DNA from: Marivirga sericea | Lineage (GTDB): Bacteria > Bacteroidota > Bacteroidia > Cytophagales > Cyclobacteriaceae | Direction of reading: 5' to 3' | Length of the DNA stretch: 64,000 nt | Assembly: GCF_900177665.1 (NCBI RefSeq) | Contig: NZ_FXAW01000001.1 | Span: 558,001 to 622,000 of the forward strand | Shown: positions 1 through 8,153 of the stretch, one piece after another | Layout: each line of letters opens with the position of its first letter | How positions within the stretch are numbered: the stretch's first letter is position 1 | Notes under the pieces: generated by a model | Told to the model about the DNA's origin: nothing | Seen by the model: only the letters and a program-made list of their open reading frames with translations | Database searches by the model: none | Program-made: the position numbers and the translations under genes

Positions 1-555
1 AATGTATTCATCATTTCGCAAACCAGTGACTACATTTATGCAAATATTGACTCCATCCCGGAAAAAGAAATAGCCTTGGTTTTAGGGACTAGTAAGCGGA
101 ATGTCAAAGGTGAAGCGAATAGTTTCTTTGATAATAGGATGGAAGCAGCTGCTAAGCTGTTTCATAAAGGAAAAGTGAAAGGCTTACTTCTTAGTGGGGA
201 TAATAGAACTCGCTATTATGACGAGCCTAGCGATATGAAGAAGGCATTAATGTTGAAAGGTGTACCAGAAAGTGCTATTTCAATTGATACTGCTGGCCTT
301 AGCACTATAGAAAGCGTTTACCGCTGCAAAGAACTTTTTAAACATGAAGATGTCACGATTATCACCCAGCAATTTCATGCTTATAGAGCCTTATATATTA
401 GTAGGCACTATGATATGGATGCAATAGCTTTTCCTGCAGAGGAAGTACCTGTTTATTCTTCAACGAAAGTGACCATAAGGGAATTTTTTGCCCGTCCGAA
501 AGCGTTGCTTGACTTATATTTACCTAATAAACTTATGGGGATTACGCAGCTTTGA
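1..555 (+). CDS. SanA/YdcF-like DUF218 protein, 5' end outside window
   Basis: The reading frame is open from base 1, so the gene begins upstream of the window; the TTG at 76 lies inside conserved sequence (ALVLGTSK) and is not the start. The fold is the DUF218 (SanA/YdcF/ElyC) type: a first strand ending LVLGTS, then SGDNRTRYYDEPSDMK, the TIESVYRCKEL helix and ITQQFHAYRALYISRH. SanA-type proteins are inner-membrane anchored and linked to envelope barrier function; the missing N-terminus would carry the membrane segment. The family assignment is solid, but the biochemical role is unknown even for well-studied members. The next gene starts 37 bp downstream on the same strand and may be co-transcribed. 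Confidence 0.85.
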   Translation, partial: NVFIISQTSDYIYANIDSIPEKEIALVLGTSKRNVKGEANSFFDNRMEAAAKLFHKGKVKGLLLSGDNRTRYYDEPSDMKKALMLKGVPESAISIDTAGLSTIESVYRCKELFKHEDVTIITQQFHAYRALYISRHYDMDAIAFPAEEVPVYSSTKVTIREFFARPKALLDLYLPNKLMGITQL

Positions 556-592
556 ATTAACCTTTTCGACCAATTTTTTTTGAACCACATTT

Positions 593-3070
593 ATGAACCA
601 ATTTAAGCACTATTTCATAGTTCTATTAATTTTTACCACCCTGGCTGCTAGAGCTCAAACAGAGGTTTTCGGTACTGTTACCGATGCTAAAACGGGAGAG
701 GTGCTCCCATTTGTAAATGTGTATTTTTCAGGCACTCAAAATGGAATTACCACTGATATAAAAGGTTTTTATGAACTGACATCAAGTGCTTCACTTGATA
801 CTTTAGTAGTAAGTTATATTGGTTACGTGACCGAAAGAATACCTCTAAAAAGAGGAGGGATTAATGAAGTGGATGTTTCATTGGGTCAAGATGTGATGAC
901 TTTAAATGAAGTAATTGTTCGACCGGGAGAGAATCCGGCCTTCAGAGTAATGAGAAAAGTAATCGCTAAGAAAGAAGAGTACGATCCACGGAACATTGAT
1001 TATTATAAAGTGGAAAGCTATAACAAAATTGAGGGATATATTGATAAGATGAATAAGGGGTTGGAGGAGCGAAAGATCATACAAAAAATTGTTGCCGCTG
1101 TGGACAGCGTTCAGCCCCTAAGAAATAAGAAAGGGCAAAAAATGATTCCTGTTTTCTTCTCCGAAAGTATATCAAATGTCTATAACAATACTAATCCCAA
1201 GCACAGTAAAGAAGAAGTGATTAACAGCAATATCAAAGGGATCATGGTAGATGACAATTCTATTGCGCAACAATTTGTCGGTTCAGCATTTCAAGAGTAT
1301 AATTTTTATGATAATTGGATGGATTTGTTCGGAAAGCAATTTGTTTCACCTTTAGCTGATTCCTGGAAAATGTATTATGAATATGAGCTTACTGATTCAT
1401 TCAAAGTAGCTGATCAAATTCATTATCAAATTGAGTTTGAACCGAAGAATAAGCAGAATTTAGCCTTTATCGGAACGATGCTTATTGAGAAAAATAGCTG
1501 GGCCCTAAAGAATATAAGCGCGAATATTACCGAAAATACGAATATCAATTATTTGTCAGGGCTTCAAATCTTTCAGGAAATGAAGTACTTCCCTGAACGA
1601 AATGTACTGCTGCCTGAAAAAGTTGATGTGAAGTTAGATGTGGATCCTATTTTAGGAGTATATCCGGGCATGTATGCTGTTTTTAATCTCTCTTATTCAG
1701 ACTTTGTTTTTGATCGTCCGATGCCAATTGCTTTTTATGATATACCAGTAAAAGTATTACCTAAACCAAGTAATGATAATTTTTGGGTAGAAAAGAGGCA
1801 TCAACCCTTAAATGAAAGTAATCAACAGATTGCTACAATGATTGATGATATAAGAGATATTGGGGCTGTTCGAGCTTACGAAGATCTACTATATTTTGCG
1901 ATCACTGGCTATTTTGAATTAGGAAAGTTTGATATTGGGCCCTATCCAAATATCTATACTTTTAATGATGTAGAAGGACATCGATTTCAGCTTGGGGGAA
2001 GAACAAATGAACGCTTGAGCAGCAAGTGGCAATTTGGTGGTCATTTGGCATATGGTACGGAAGATCAAAAATTCAAATATAATGCAAATATCAAATATAT
2101 TTTATCACGTGCTCCTTGGCAAACAATCGAACTAGTTCACGGCTATGAATTGAATCAACTCGGCTTAAAAGATGTAAGTCCAGAGGACAACCCTTTTTTC
2201 TATGCCTCCTCAAGGTTCGGAACCTTAATAAAGCCTTATTACAGTGAAACAAATAAATTAAGCTTTAGTAGTGACATAAGAGGTGGGCTTTCTGTGAAGG
2301 CAGGAGTGAAAACAGAGCATTTCGAACCCGATTTCCCATTCAACTATATTCCAAACGAGCAGGATACAGGCGATTTAAGAAACAGCTTTAATACGACCGC
2401 CATAAAATTAGGAATTCGCTATGCAAAGGGGGAGAAGTTTTTGATTGACGGAAATCGGAAATTAGTGGTAGGACGTAATTCATGGCCTGTTTTTAGTTTA
2501 GATTATGAGTTAGGCTTGAAGGATGTACTCTGGGGTGATTTAGATTATCATCAATTAACAGCTAATATAACCCACTTTATACCTTACAACGGGATAGGAA
2601 TCGGGAAAATGGACTTAGAGGCTGGAAGGATGTTTTCGGAAGTTCCGTATCCGATGCTGAAAGTGCATACTGGGAATCAGGGAATCTTCTTTTCCAATGC
2701 TTCTTTTAATTTAATGAATTTCTATGAGTTTGTAAGTGATAGTTATGTATCGGTAAAGTACACACATTACTTTGAGGGCATGATTCTCAACCATATTCCA
2801 CTCATGAAAAAGTTGAATTGGAGACTAGTGGGTATAGCAAATGTGATCTACGGAGGTATGTCTGATGCCAATAAATCACTTGCTGGAGAGGAGTATAACT
2901 CGACAGATGGTTTTTATACCCTAGAGGACAAACCTTATGTAGAATTTGGGTATGGGGTAGAGAATATCTTCAAAGTGCTACGAGTTGATTTCTACCATAG
3001 ACTGACCTATCTAGATAATCCCAGTATCTCAAAGTTTGGGGTGAAGTTTAATTTTCAATTGATTTTGTAA
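593..3070 (+). CDS. DUF5686 / CarboxypepD_reg-like outer-membrane protein
   Basis: This 825-residue protein has a signal peptide (about residues 1-21, ending AARA before QTEVFG). A carboxypeptidase regulatory-like beta-sandwich follows (about 22-105: VFGTVTDAKTGEVLPFVNV, ITTDIKGFYELT, VSYIGYV). The rest is the long DUF5686 region, whose final 400 residues alternate in the pattern of a beta-barrel and which ends in FGVKFNFQLIL, with terminal hydrophobic/aromatic residues typical of outer-membrane proteins. The family is widespread in Bacteroidota and has no established function. The N-terminal domain is the one used by SusC/TonB receptors, but I see no plug domain, so this is not a TonB receptor. 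Confidence 0.85.
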   Translation: MNQFKHYFIVLLIFTTLAARAQTEVFGTVTDAKTGEVLPFVNVYFSGTQNGITTDIKGFYELTSSASLDTLVVSYIGYVTERIPLKRGGINEVDVSLGQDVMTLNEVIVRPGENPAFRVMRKVIAKKEEYDPRNIDYYKVESYNKIEGYIDKMNKGLEERKIIQKIVAAVDSVQPLRNKKGQKMIPVFFSESISNVYNNTNPKHSKEEVINSNIKGIMVDDNSIAQQFVGSAFQEYNFYDNWMDLFGKQFVSPLADSWKMYYEYELTDSFKVADQIHYQIEFEPKNKQNLAFIGTMLIEKNSWALKNISANITENTNINYLSGLQIFQEMKYFPERNVLLPEKVDVKLDVDPILGVYPGMYAVFNLSYSDFVFDRPMPIAFYDIPVKVLPKPSNDNFWVEKRHQPLNESNQQIATMIDDIRDIGAVRAYEDLLYFAITGYFELGKFDIGPYPNIYTFNDVEGHRFQLGGRTNERLSSKWQFGGHLAYGTEDQKFKYNANIKYILSRAPWQTIELVHGYELNQLGLKDVSPEDNPFFYASSRFGTLIKPYYSETNKLSFSSDIRGGLSVKAGVKTEHFEPDFPFNYIPNEQDTGDLRNSFNTTAIKLGIRYAKGEKFLIDGNRKLVVGRNSWPVFSLDYELGLKDVLWGDLDYHQLTANITHFIPYNGIGIGKMDLEAGRMFSEVPYPMLKVHTGNQGIFFSNASFNLMNFYEFVSDSYVSVKYTHYFEGMILNHIPLMKKLNWRLVGIANVIYGGMSDANKSLAGEEYNSTDGFYTLEDKPYVEFGYGVENIFKVLRVDFYHRLTYLDNPSISKFGVKFNFQLIL

Positions 3071-3197
3071 ACCTCTTCGAGTTGATAGTTAGCTGTATTT
3101 TAAGGACTCAATTTAGCACCTTTTAAAAGTTTGTCTTCAGTTCGTAAATCAAGATAAATCTCTTTATTGATTTCACAGATAGAAAATTATTGCTATA

Positions 3198-3219
3198 TTT
3201 TAATCGTGCACGATTAAAA
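3198..3219. promoter_or_regulatory. Perfect 22-bp palindrome, probable OhrR/MarR operator
   Basis: Half-site TTTTAATCGTG is followed immediately by its exact reverse complement CACGATTAAAA. The half-site core CGATTAA recurs at 3220-3226, just downstream. It lies 26 bp before the first gene of an operon that ends in an OhrR-type MarR regulator, so an autoregulatory operator is the simplest reading. The symmetry is seen directly; the binding is inferred. Confidence 0.7.
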
Positions 3220-3244
3220 CGATTAAGATTTAAATTGAACAAAC

Positions 3245-3667
3245 ATGAAAACATATTACATTAAAAATGCGCTTAGAGTTCTATTAGGGCTCTTTATGAC
3301 CGTTGCGGGTATTGGACACCTTACTTTCCAAAGGGAAGAGTTTCTAGCTCAGGTTCCTAGATGGTTACCAACAGACCCTGCATTTATGGATTTTGTGGTG
3401 CTATCATCTGGGATAGTAGAAATCACGCTTGGGTTATTAATGATCATTTTAGTGAAACATCAAGCAAAAGTAGGATTAGCGTTGGCTGTATTTTACATCT
3501 TGATTTTTCCTGGAAATATATCACAATATGTAAATGAAATCGATGCTTTTGGTCTTGATACAGATCGGAAAAGGCTGATTCGCCTATTTTTTCAACCTGT
3601 TTTAATTCTTTGGGCCTTATGGTCGACTGGTGGATGGAAGTATTTTTTGTCAAAAGTTAAAAAGTAG
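3245..3667 (+). CDS. DoxX-like four-helix membrane protein
   Basis: A 140-residue integral membrane protein with about four hydrophobic helices. The first helix carries the DoxX/MauE-type signature RVLLGLFMTVAGIGHLTF. A short soluble loop (FLAQVPRWLPTDPAF) follows, then a helix with VEITLGLLMI. DoxX-like proteins occur with thiol-redox and oxidative-stress genes, but their reaction is generally undefined. It is the first gene of a tight operon (6 bp to the glutathione peroxidase, then 2 bp to ohrR) and sits behind a 22-bp palindrome, so it is probably induced by organic peroxide. A paralogue-like protein lies near 46 kb. Confidence 0.8.
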   Translation: MKTYYIKNALRVLLGLFMTVAGIGHLTFQREEFLAQVPRWLPTDPAFMDFVVLSSGIVEITLGLLMIILVKHQAKVGLALAVFYILIFPGNISQYVNEIDAFGLDTDRKRLIRLFFQPVLILWALWSTGGWKYFLSKVKK

Positions 3668-3673
3668 AGTAAT

Positions 3674-4150
3674 ATGAGTTTTTACAAATACGAAGCAAAT
3701 CTCTTGACAGGAGAAAAATTGTCAATGAAAGTTTTTGAGAATAAGACAGTAATTGTGGTGAATACAGCCAGTAAGTGTGGTTTAACAACTCAATATGAAG
3801 GCTTGGAAGATCTATATAAGAAGTATAAAGATCAGGGGCTAGTGATTCTTGGGTTTCCTTGTAATCAATTTGCCAATCAAGAAAGTGGCGATTCTAAGGA
3901 GATACAAGAGTTCTGTCAAGTGAATTACGGTGTTAGTTTTCCTATTTTTGAGAAAGTCGAGGTAAACGGTAAAAATGCGCATCCCGTATTTAACTATTTG
4001 AAATCTCATCTCAAGGGCGGGATCTTAGGGAGCAAGATTAAATGGAATTTCACTAAATTTGTTATTGATAAAGAGGGTAGACCTGTTAAAAGGTTTGCGC
4101 CTACTACTAAACCTGAAAAAATGGAGTCATATATCAAACAGTTACTGTAA
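3674..4150 (+). CDS. Glutathione peroxidase family (thiol peroxidase)
   Basis: A 158-residue cytosolic protein of normal family length with no signal peptide. The peroxidatic cysteine is Cys35 in NTASKCGLT (cysteine, not selenocysteine). The [10 protein letters not shown] motif (Cys63-Asn-Gln and Gln69) and KWNFTKF (Trp124, Asn125) complete the usual catalytic tetrad. Cys81 in EFCQVNYG is a candidate resolving cysteine, as in thioredoxin-dependent members. It would reduce hydrogen and lipid hydroperoxides, probably with thioredoxin rather than glutathione. It is the middle gene of the DoxX-GPx-OhrR operon. Confidence 0.93.
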   Translation: MSFYKYEANLLTGEKLSMKVFENKTVIVVNTASKCGLTTQYEGLEDLYKKYKDQGLVILGFPCNQFANQESGDSKEIQEFCQVNYGVSFPIFEKVEVNGKNAHPVFNYLKSHLKGGILGSKIKWNFTKFVIDKEGRPVKRFAPTTKPEKMESYIKQLL

Positions 4151-4152
4151 CT

Positions 4153-4617
4153 ATGGATGATAAATTCGCATCGCTTTATTTAGATAAACAGTTATGCTTC
4201 CCGCTTTATGCTGCCTCAAGATTAACTACTAAACTATATGGGCCGTATCTGGATAAGCTAGATATAACATATCCCCAATACTTAGTGATGCTAGTTTTAT
4301 GGCAGCATAATTCCCAAACCGTTAATAAAATTGGACAAAGGCTTATGTTAGAGTCCAATACATTGACGCCTCTTTTAAAAAGACTAGAAGCTAAGGGTTT
4401 GCTTAGCAGAAAGCGAGCAGAAATTGATGAACGTACAGTAATAGTGGCCCTAACAAAAAAGGGGGATGATTTAAAAGCAGCAGCAGCATCTATTCCAGAG
4501 CAAATTTTTAGTTCCTTTCAAGATGAGAGTGTATCTATAGCTGAAATTACCATATTTAAAGACATGTTGGAAAAGCTGATCAACTCACTTGATGAAAAAG
4601 TAAATAAGGCTAAGTGA
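4153..4617 (+). CDS. ohrR: OhrR-type MarR family peroxide-sensing repressor
   Basis: A 154-residue winged-helix regulator that aligns well from memory with Bacillus OhrR: KQLCFPLYAASR with the reactive Cys15, then LDKLDITYPQYLVMLVLW, the recognition helix LMLESNTLTPLLKRLEAKG and the wing KRAEIDERTV. In this family, oxidation of the N-terminal cysteine by organic hydroperoxides releases the repressor from DNA. It is the last gene of the operon and its likely operator is the palindrome 26 bp before the first gene. No ohrA is nearby; the peroxidase partner here is a GPx, which is less usual. Confidence 0.9.
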   Translation: MDDKFASLYLDKQLCFPLYAASRLTTKLYGPYLDKLDITYPQYLVMLVLWQHNSQTVNKIGQRLMLESNTLTPLLKRLEAKGLLSRKRAEIDERTVIVALTKKGDDLKAAAASIPEQIFSSFQDESVSIAEITIFKDMLEKLINSLDEKVNKAK

Positions 4618-4656
4618 TGTTGTCCCACTTGGTAGAGAAGGAGATAGGCATAAAAA

Positions 4657-4684
4657 AAGTCACCAACTTTGCGGACGGTGACTT
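4657..4684. terminator. Bidirectional rho-independent terminator
   Basis: The stem AAGTCACC / GGTGACTT has a 12-nt loop, an A-run on the left and a T-rich stretch on the right. It lies between the converging ohrR operon (+) and amylase gene (-) and can serve both. Confidence 0.75.
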
Positions 4685-4701
4685 CTTTATAGCTTAAGTT
4701 A

Positions 4702-6108
4702 TTATTTTAAAGACCAAACAGTATAACTATTTGGAGGGCATTGAATTTTAACCCACTGATCATTTTGAGTTGTTGGTTCCCAACTGGAATTACCTGTATA
4801 GTCTTTGATAACAGAATTGCCCCAATTAGTAGAAACCCACCTTTCTAACCATTGATTTGAATCATTCAAATATACTATAATGCCAGGATTGCCATTCCTT
4901 CTGGCAACATACTCATCATTGTCAGCATATAAGATATCAGTTCCTCCGGTGGCTAGATTTCTGTGAATCCACATCAGGTTATCCAATTTATCTTGATCCA
5001 ACCATTCTTCATAATCCTGATAGAATAGAGTAGGATAACCTTCATGTGTAAAGATATACGCATAGGCATGCATTTTATCCCAGATCTCATCTGTATCATG
5101 ATTGCTGACGAAAGTGACAGCTTTTGCAGCATCTCTTTTCCAGAGCATATCTCCTTGCAGCTTGGTCAAATCATTTCCGTCAAAGGCTTCATCCATTCTG
5201 TAGTAGCATGCGAAATCAAAGGCGGATGATGTTCTGTTAGTACTATTCACCCAATCTTGCAACAACTGCGCATTTCCATCCCAATACTCGCCTACAGCGA
5301 ATCCGCCTACATTATTCATCCACTCACGAACTACCCAGCCGCCAAAGCCTTTTACATAATCAAATCGCCAGCCATCGAAGCCTAGTTCATCGCGGTAGTA
5401 TTTTCCAACTCCATCCGTTCGATTCCACAACCAATCCTGTACATAAGTAGTCGAATGACTTAAATCGGGAAAGCCTCCAAACACTCCCTCATCACTTCCC
5501 ACTACCGCATTAGGGTGAAAATCACTAGCAGATCTGTAGAATTTTCCAGATGCTGGGTTGAAATCAGTGTAGGTATCAGTTCCTGTATAAGGGTTTGCTT
5601 CTAAATCAGCACCACTATTGTGGTTCAAGACAATATCAGCGTAGACTTCAATATCATATTGGTGAGCTGTATTGATTAGATTTTCTAATTCAGCTCTCGA
5701 GCCAAAGCGTGTTTCTATGGAACCTTGCTGGTCATAGTCACCGAAATCGAAATAGTCGAATGGATCATAACCCATAGAGTTAGGACCATCCATAGCTTTG
5801 GATACAGGTGGTAGCCAAATGGCGCTTACACCTGCGGCATCCCAGCTGGGAATTTTGCTTTCAATAGTCTGATACCAAGTACCTCCTGCAGGCACATCCC
5901 AGTAAAATGCTTGCATTATTATACCGCCACCAGGTCCAGGATTTCTTTGGTTTGCATTTTCATCTGTTGAGTGCACAGTTGAAAATGGATCCCTTGCTTT
6001 CTTTCTAGAGTGTTTTCGCTGTTCTTCTAGTTCGTTTTGATCTGAACAAGATACAATTATTGCCATTAGCAATAAAGGAATTAAATTTTGTGCAATTAGT
6101 CGTCTCAT
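4702..6108 (-). CDS. Lipoprotein alpha-amylase, GH13 (archaeal GH13_7-like)
   Basis: A 468-residue secreted enzyme with a lipoprotein signal (lipobox IIVSC, Cys21), so it is probably anchored in the envelope or on the surface. All four GH13 regions are present: D158-I-V-L-N-H163; R248 and nucleophile D250 in GWRFDYVKG; acid/base E274 in VGEYW; H337-D338 in SNHDTD. It should hydrolyse alpha-1,4 bonds in starch or glycogen. The sequence (IIMQAFYWDVPAGGTW, MGYDPFDYFDFGDY, TRFGSRAELENLINTAH, DYEEWL) closely resembles from memory the secreted amylases of Pyrococcus/Thermococcus. It ends at about the point where the amylase C-domain ends, with no T9SS sorting domain. It stands alone, without SusC/SusD neighbours. 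Confidence 0.95.
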   Translation of the reverse strand: MRRLIAQNLIPLLLMAIIVSCSDQNELEEQRKHSRKKARDPFSTVHSTDENANQRNPGPGGGIIMQAFYWDVPAGGTWYQTIESKIPSWDAAGVSAIWLPPVSKAMDGPNSMGYDPFDYFDFGDYDQQGSIETRFGSRAELENLINTAHQYDIEVYADIVLNHNSGADLEANPYTGTDTYTDFNPASGKFYRSASDFHPNAVVGSDEGVFGGFPDLSHSTTYVQDWLWNRTDGVGKYYRDELGFDGWRFDYVKGFGGWVVREWMNNVGGFAVGEYWDGNAQLLQDWVNSTNRTSSAFDFACYYRMDEAFDGNDLTKLQGDMLWKRDAAKAVTFVSNHDTDEIWDKMHAYAYIFTHEGYPTLFYQDYEEWLDQDKLDNLMWIHRNLATGGTDILYADNDEYVARRNGNPGIIVYLNDSNQWLERWVSTNWGNSVIKDYTGNSSWEPTTQNDQWVKIQCPPNSYTVWSLK

Positions 6109-6288
6109 AAAATATTATATTTGGTTGAAGCATTAATTACAGTAATATATATCGGTATTAAAAGTGTTGTGTAAATAAAAGTTCCGAAATCGTTTGCGGT
6201 TTCGATTGCGAAAAAATTAGATTGCATTTATTTTTAGGCTATACCGAGACAGTTGAATTAATGGAATATTTCAAAATGTAGTCACAGC

Positions 6289-7590
6289 CTAAAAGTCTAT
6301 TACGGATATGATGCAGGCGGTAGTGGAATTGCTAAAATCACCGATAAAGATGGAGAAGTCACCACCAACCGCTATATTCGTGATGCAAGCGGAAATGTAA
6401 TGGCAGTGTATAAGGAAGAAGAAGCTATTGAACACCATCTGTACGGCAGCAGCCGTTTAGGTCTTGCGTTAGAGAAAGCCCGACCAGGACAGCTAAAGTT
6501 AGGCTATAGAAACTATGAACTAAGCAACCACTTAGGCAATGTGTTGGCTGTGATTACTGATAACGTAAACATCGTATCAGACGAAGCAGAAAGCGAATGG
6601 TACAGCAGCAAAGCCTGGCCTAATTTAATTGCCACGAATGACTATTATCCTTTTGGAATGGGCATGGAAGGTAGAACTTCGGACTTAAGCGATAATGAAG
6701 GTTACCGCTACGGCTTTAACGGTAAGGAAAAAGACCCCGAGGGCATGGGCGGTGGCGGCTCTACCTATGACTACGGCTTCAGGATTTATAATCCGAGGAT
6801 TACGAAGTTTTTGAGTGTGGATCCGTTGATGAAAAGTTACCCTATGCTGACGCCTTATCAGTTTGCTAGTAATACGCCTATTCAAGCAATTGATTTGGAT
6901 GGGCTGGAGGCTAAAACAGTAGCTAAATTGAAAGACGATTATGAAAATATGCAGGGTTATAAGGTTTCAATCAATAAAGAAACAAATGAGACTCTTATAA
7001 CCAAGATAGAATTAGTTAATGTTAGTGTTTCTGGTTATTGGCTAAAAAATACTGTTACTGGGGAATTTAAACAAACAGAGATTAATATTTCAGGAAGTGG
7101 AAAAATTGAGAAATTTGTTGAATTTGATTTTACTGTTGTAGGAGAAAAGCTTCTTCCAGGTCACTTAGGCCACGATTTAGGATTTTTAACGACTTCAAAG
7201 AAGTCTAACTTGACTGTTAACGTTATAGCTGATTTAGATATTGATATCCCAAGTAATTCGAATTTTGTCAATGATACTCGAAATGATGTTATGTTTGATC
7301 CTGTCGTAGAATCGATGACTACCTTGTTAGGTAATCAAGAAAGGTATTGGCCAATGAATTTAAGTGAAACCACTTTTCCGGCCTCCTATTGGAGTTATCA
7401 AGATGCTTTTGAAGTTGTCTATGAATTTGTGGCTATGAAAATTGCTGATGAAGATCCTCTAAAGGCGTCTGATAATTTAACGGATAAAGCAGATAGAAAT
7501 AGCATTAATTTATCTTTTGGTATAGAAGATACAAAAGATTTTAATGCCCTAATTAATGAAATTAATAATGCTCAACCAGTTAAGTATTAA
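6289..7590 (+). pseudogene. 5'-truncated Rhs protein: core domain plus variable C-terminal tip
   Basis: The frame is open from 6262 and recognisable Rhs sequence starts about 6292 (VYYGYDAGG, then RYIRDASGNVMAVY), but the first ATG is at 6400. Counting from that ATG, the order is HHLYGSSRLG, YELSNHLGNVLAVITD, YYPFGMGM and the Rhs core YRYGFNGKEKDPEGMGGGGSTYDYGFRIYNPRI...YQFASNTPIQAIDLDGLE, ending near residue 170. A tip of about 226 residues with no motif I recognise follows. The thousand or more upstream residues of YD repeats and any secretion signal are missing, so it is a remnant or a displaced cassette. In Rhs systems the tip is usually a toxin; that is an inference here. Confidence 0.75.
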
Positions 7591-7594
7591 TTTA

Positions 7595-7798
7595 ATGAGG
7601 AAAATAATAAATTTTATTAAGGATTTTTTTGATGACTTGTTTTCTTACCCTGAAATTTCCAACGAAGAAATGAATCGATACTACAGAGAGAAAGAGGTTG
7701 ATCAGGAAAAGATGAATGAAATTAGAATGAAAAGAATAAAACTGGTAATTTTTTTATTCGTTTTGTTTTGGATAGTATTTTTAGTGATAAAAAAATGA
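7595..7798 (+). CDS. Small membrane protein, possible Rhs-tip immunity partner
   Basis: A 67-residue protein whose ATG lies 4 bp after the Rhs stop codon. It begins MRKIINFIKDFFDDLFSYPE, has a charged middle (YYREKEVDQEKMNEIRMKRIK) and ends with one transmembrane helix (LVIFLFVLFWIVFLVIKK). An in-frame upstream TTG (7556) would overlap the Rhs gene and adds only unconserved-looking residues, so the ATG is preferred. Position directly behind a polymorphic tip suggests an immunity protein, but it may simply be a small orphan. I do not recognise the family. Confidence 0.5.
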   Translation: MRKIINFIKDFFDDLFSYPEISNEEMNRYYREKEVDQEKMNEIRMKRIKLVIFLFVLFWIVFLVIKK

Positions 7799-7829
7799 AA
7801 CCTGTATCTACTAAAATACCCACACCCAC

Positions 7830-7860
7830 TAGCGCGCGTTGCGAAGCAAAACGCGTGCTA
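7830..7860. repeat. GC-rich hairpin, candidate dispersed repeat
   Basis: TAGCGCGCGTT and AACGCGTGCTA form an 11-bp stem with one G-T pair and a 9-nt loop. It is strikingly GC-rich in an otherwise AT-rich gap and lies just behind the Rhs cassette. No T-run follows on either strand, so it is not an ordinary terminator. A dispersed palindromic element is possible. Confidence 0.5.
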
Positions 7861-8066
7861 TTTGCTGCTTATGTATCGTGCTAAAATTACTTTTCGGTTT
7901 TGCATTATTGTCCTAATGTAACTTTACTAAGATGAATAGCCCTAGTATTCTTTTAGGTTTTCTTTATAGTAGTTTTTCCATTTCCGTGTTATGATCTCTT
8001 CAGTTGTATGAGTTTTCTTTTATACTGATATATTGCCTGTAAATAATAAATAATTAAAATTCATTG

Positions 8067-8098
8067 TTGCCTGTTTATCAATAATTTATGTACATTTG
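8067..8098 (+). promoter_or_regulatory. Bacteroidota-type promoter, -33 TTG / -7 TAnnTTTG
   Basis: TTG at 8067-8069 and TACATTTG at 8091-8098 are separated by 21 bp and match the consensus described for Bacteroides-type primary sigma factors. It predicts a leader of about 50 nt for the OmpA-family gene at 8154. Confidence 0.65.
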
Positions 8099-8153
8099 AT
8101 TAATCTTTTTATTGAAGACTATTATAATTTACTATCAACTTTAACATCAGGAG

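Larger units (their letters stand above)
7799..8153. other. 355-bp intergenic gap behind the Rhs cassette
   Basis: The gap contains the GC-rich hairpin at 7830-7860 and, near its end, the promoter of the OmpA-family gene. The remaining roughly 200 bp is AT-rich with no ORF, RNA gene or repeat that I can recognise. Confidence 0.6.
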
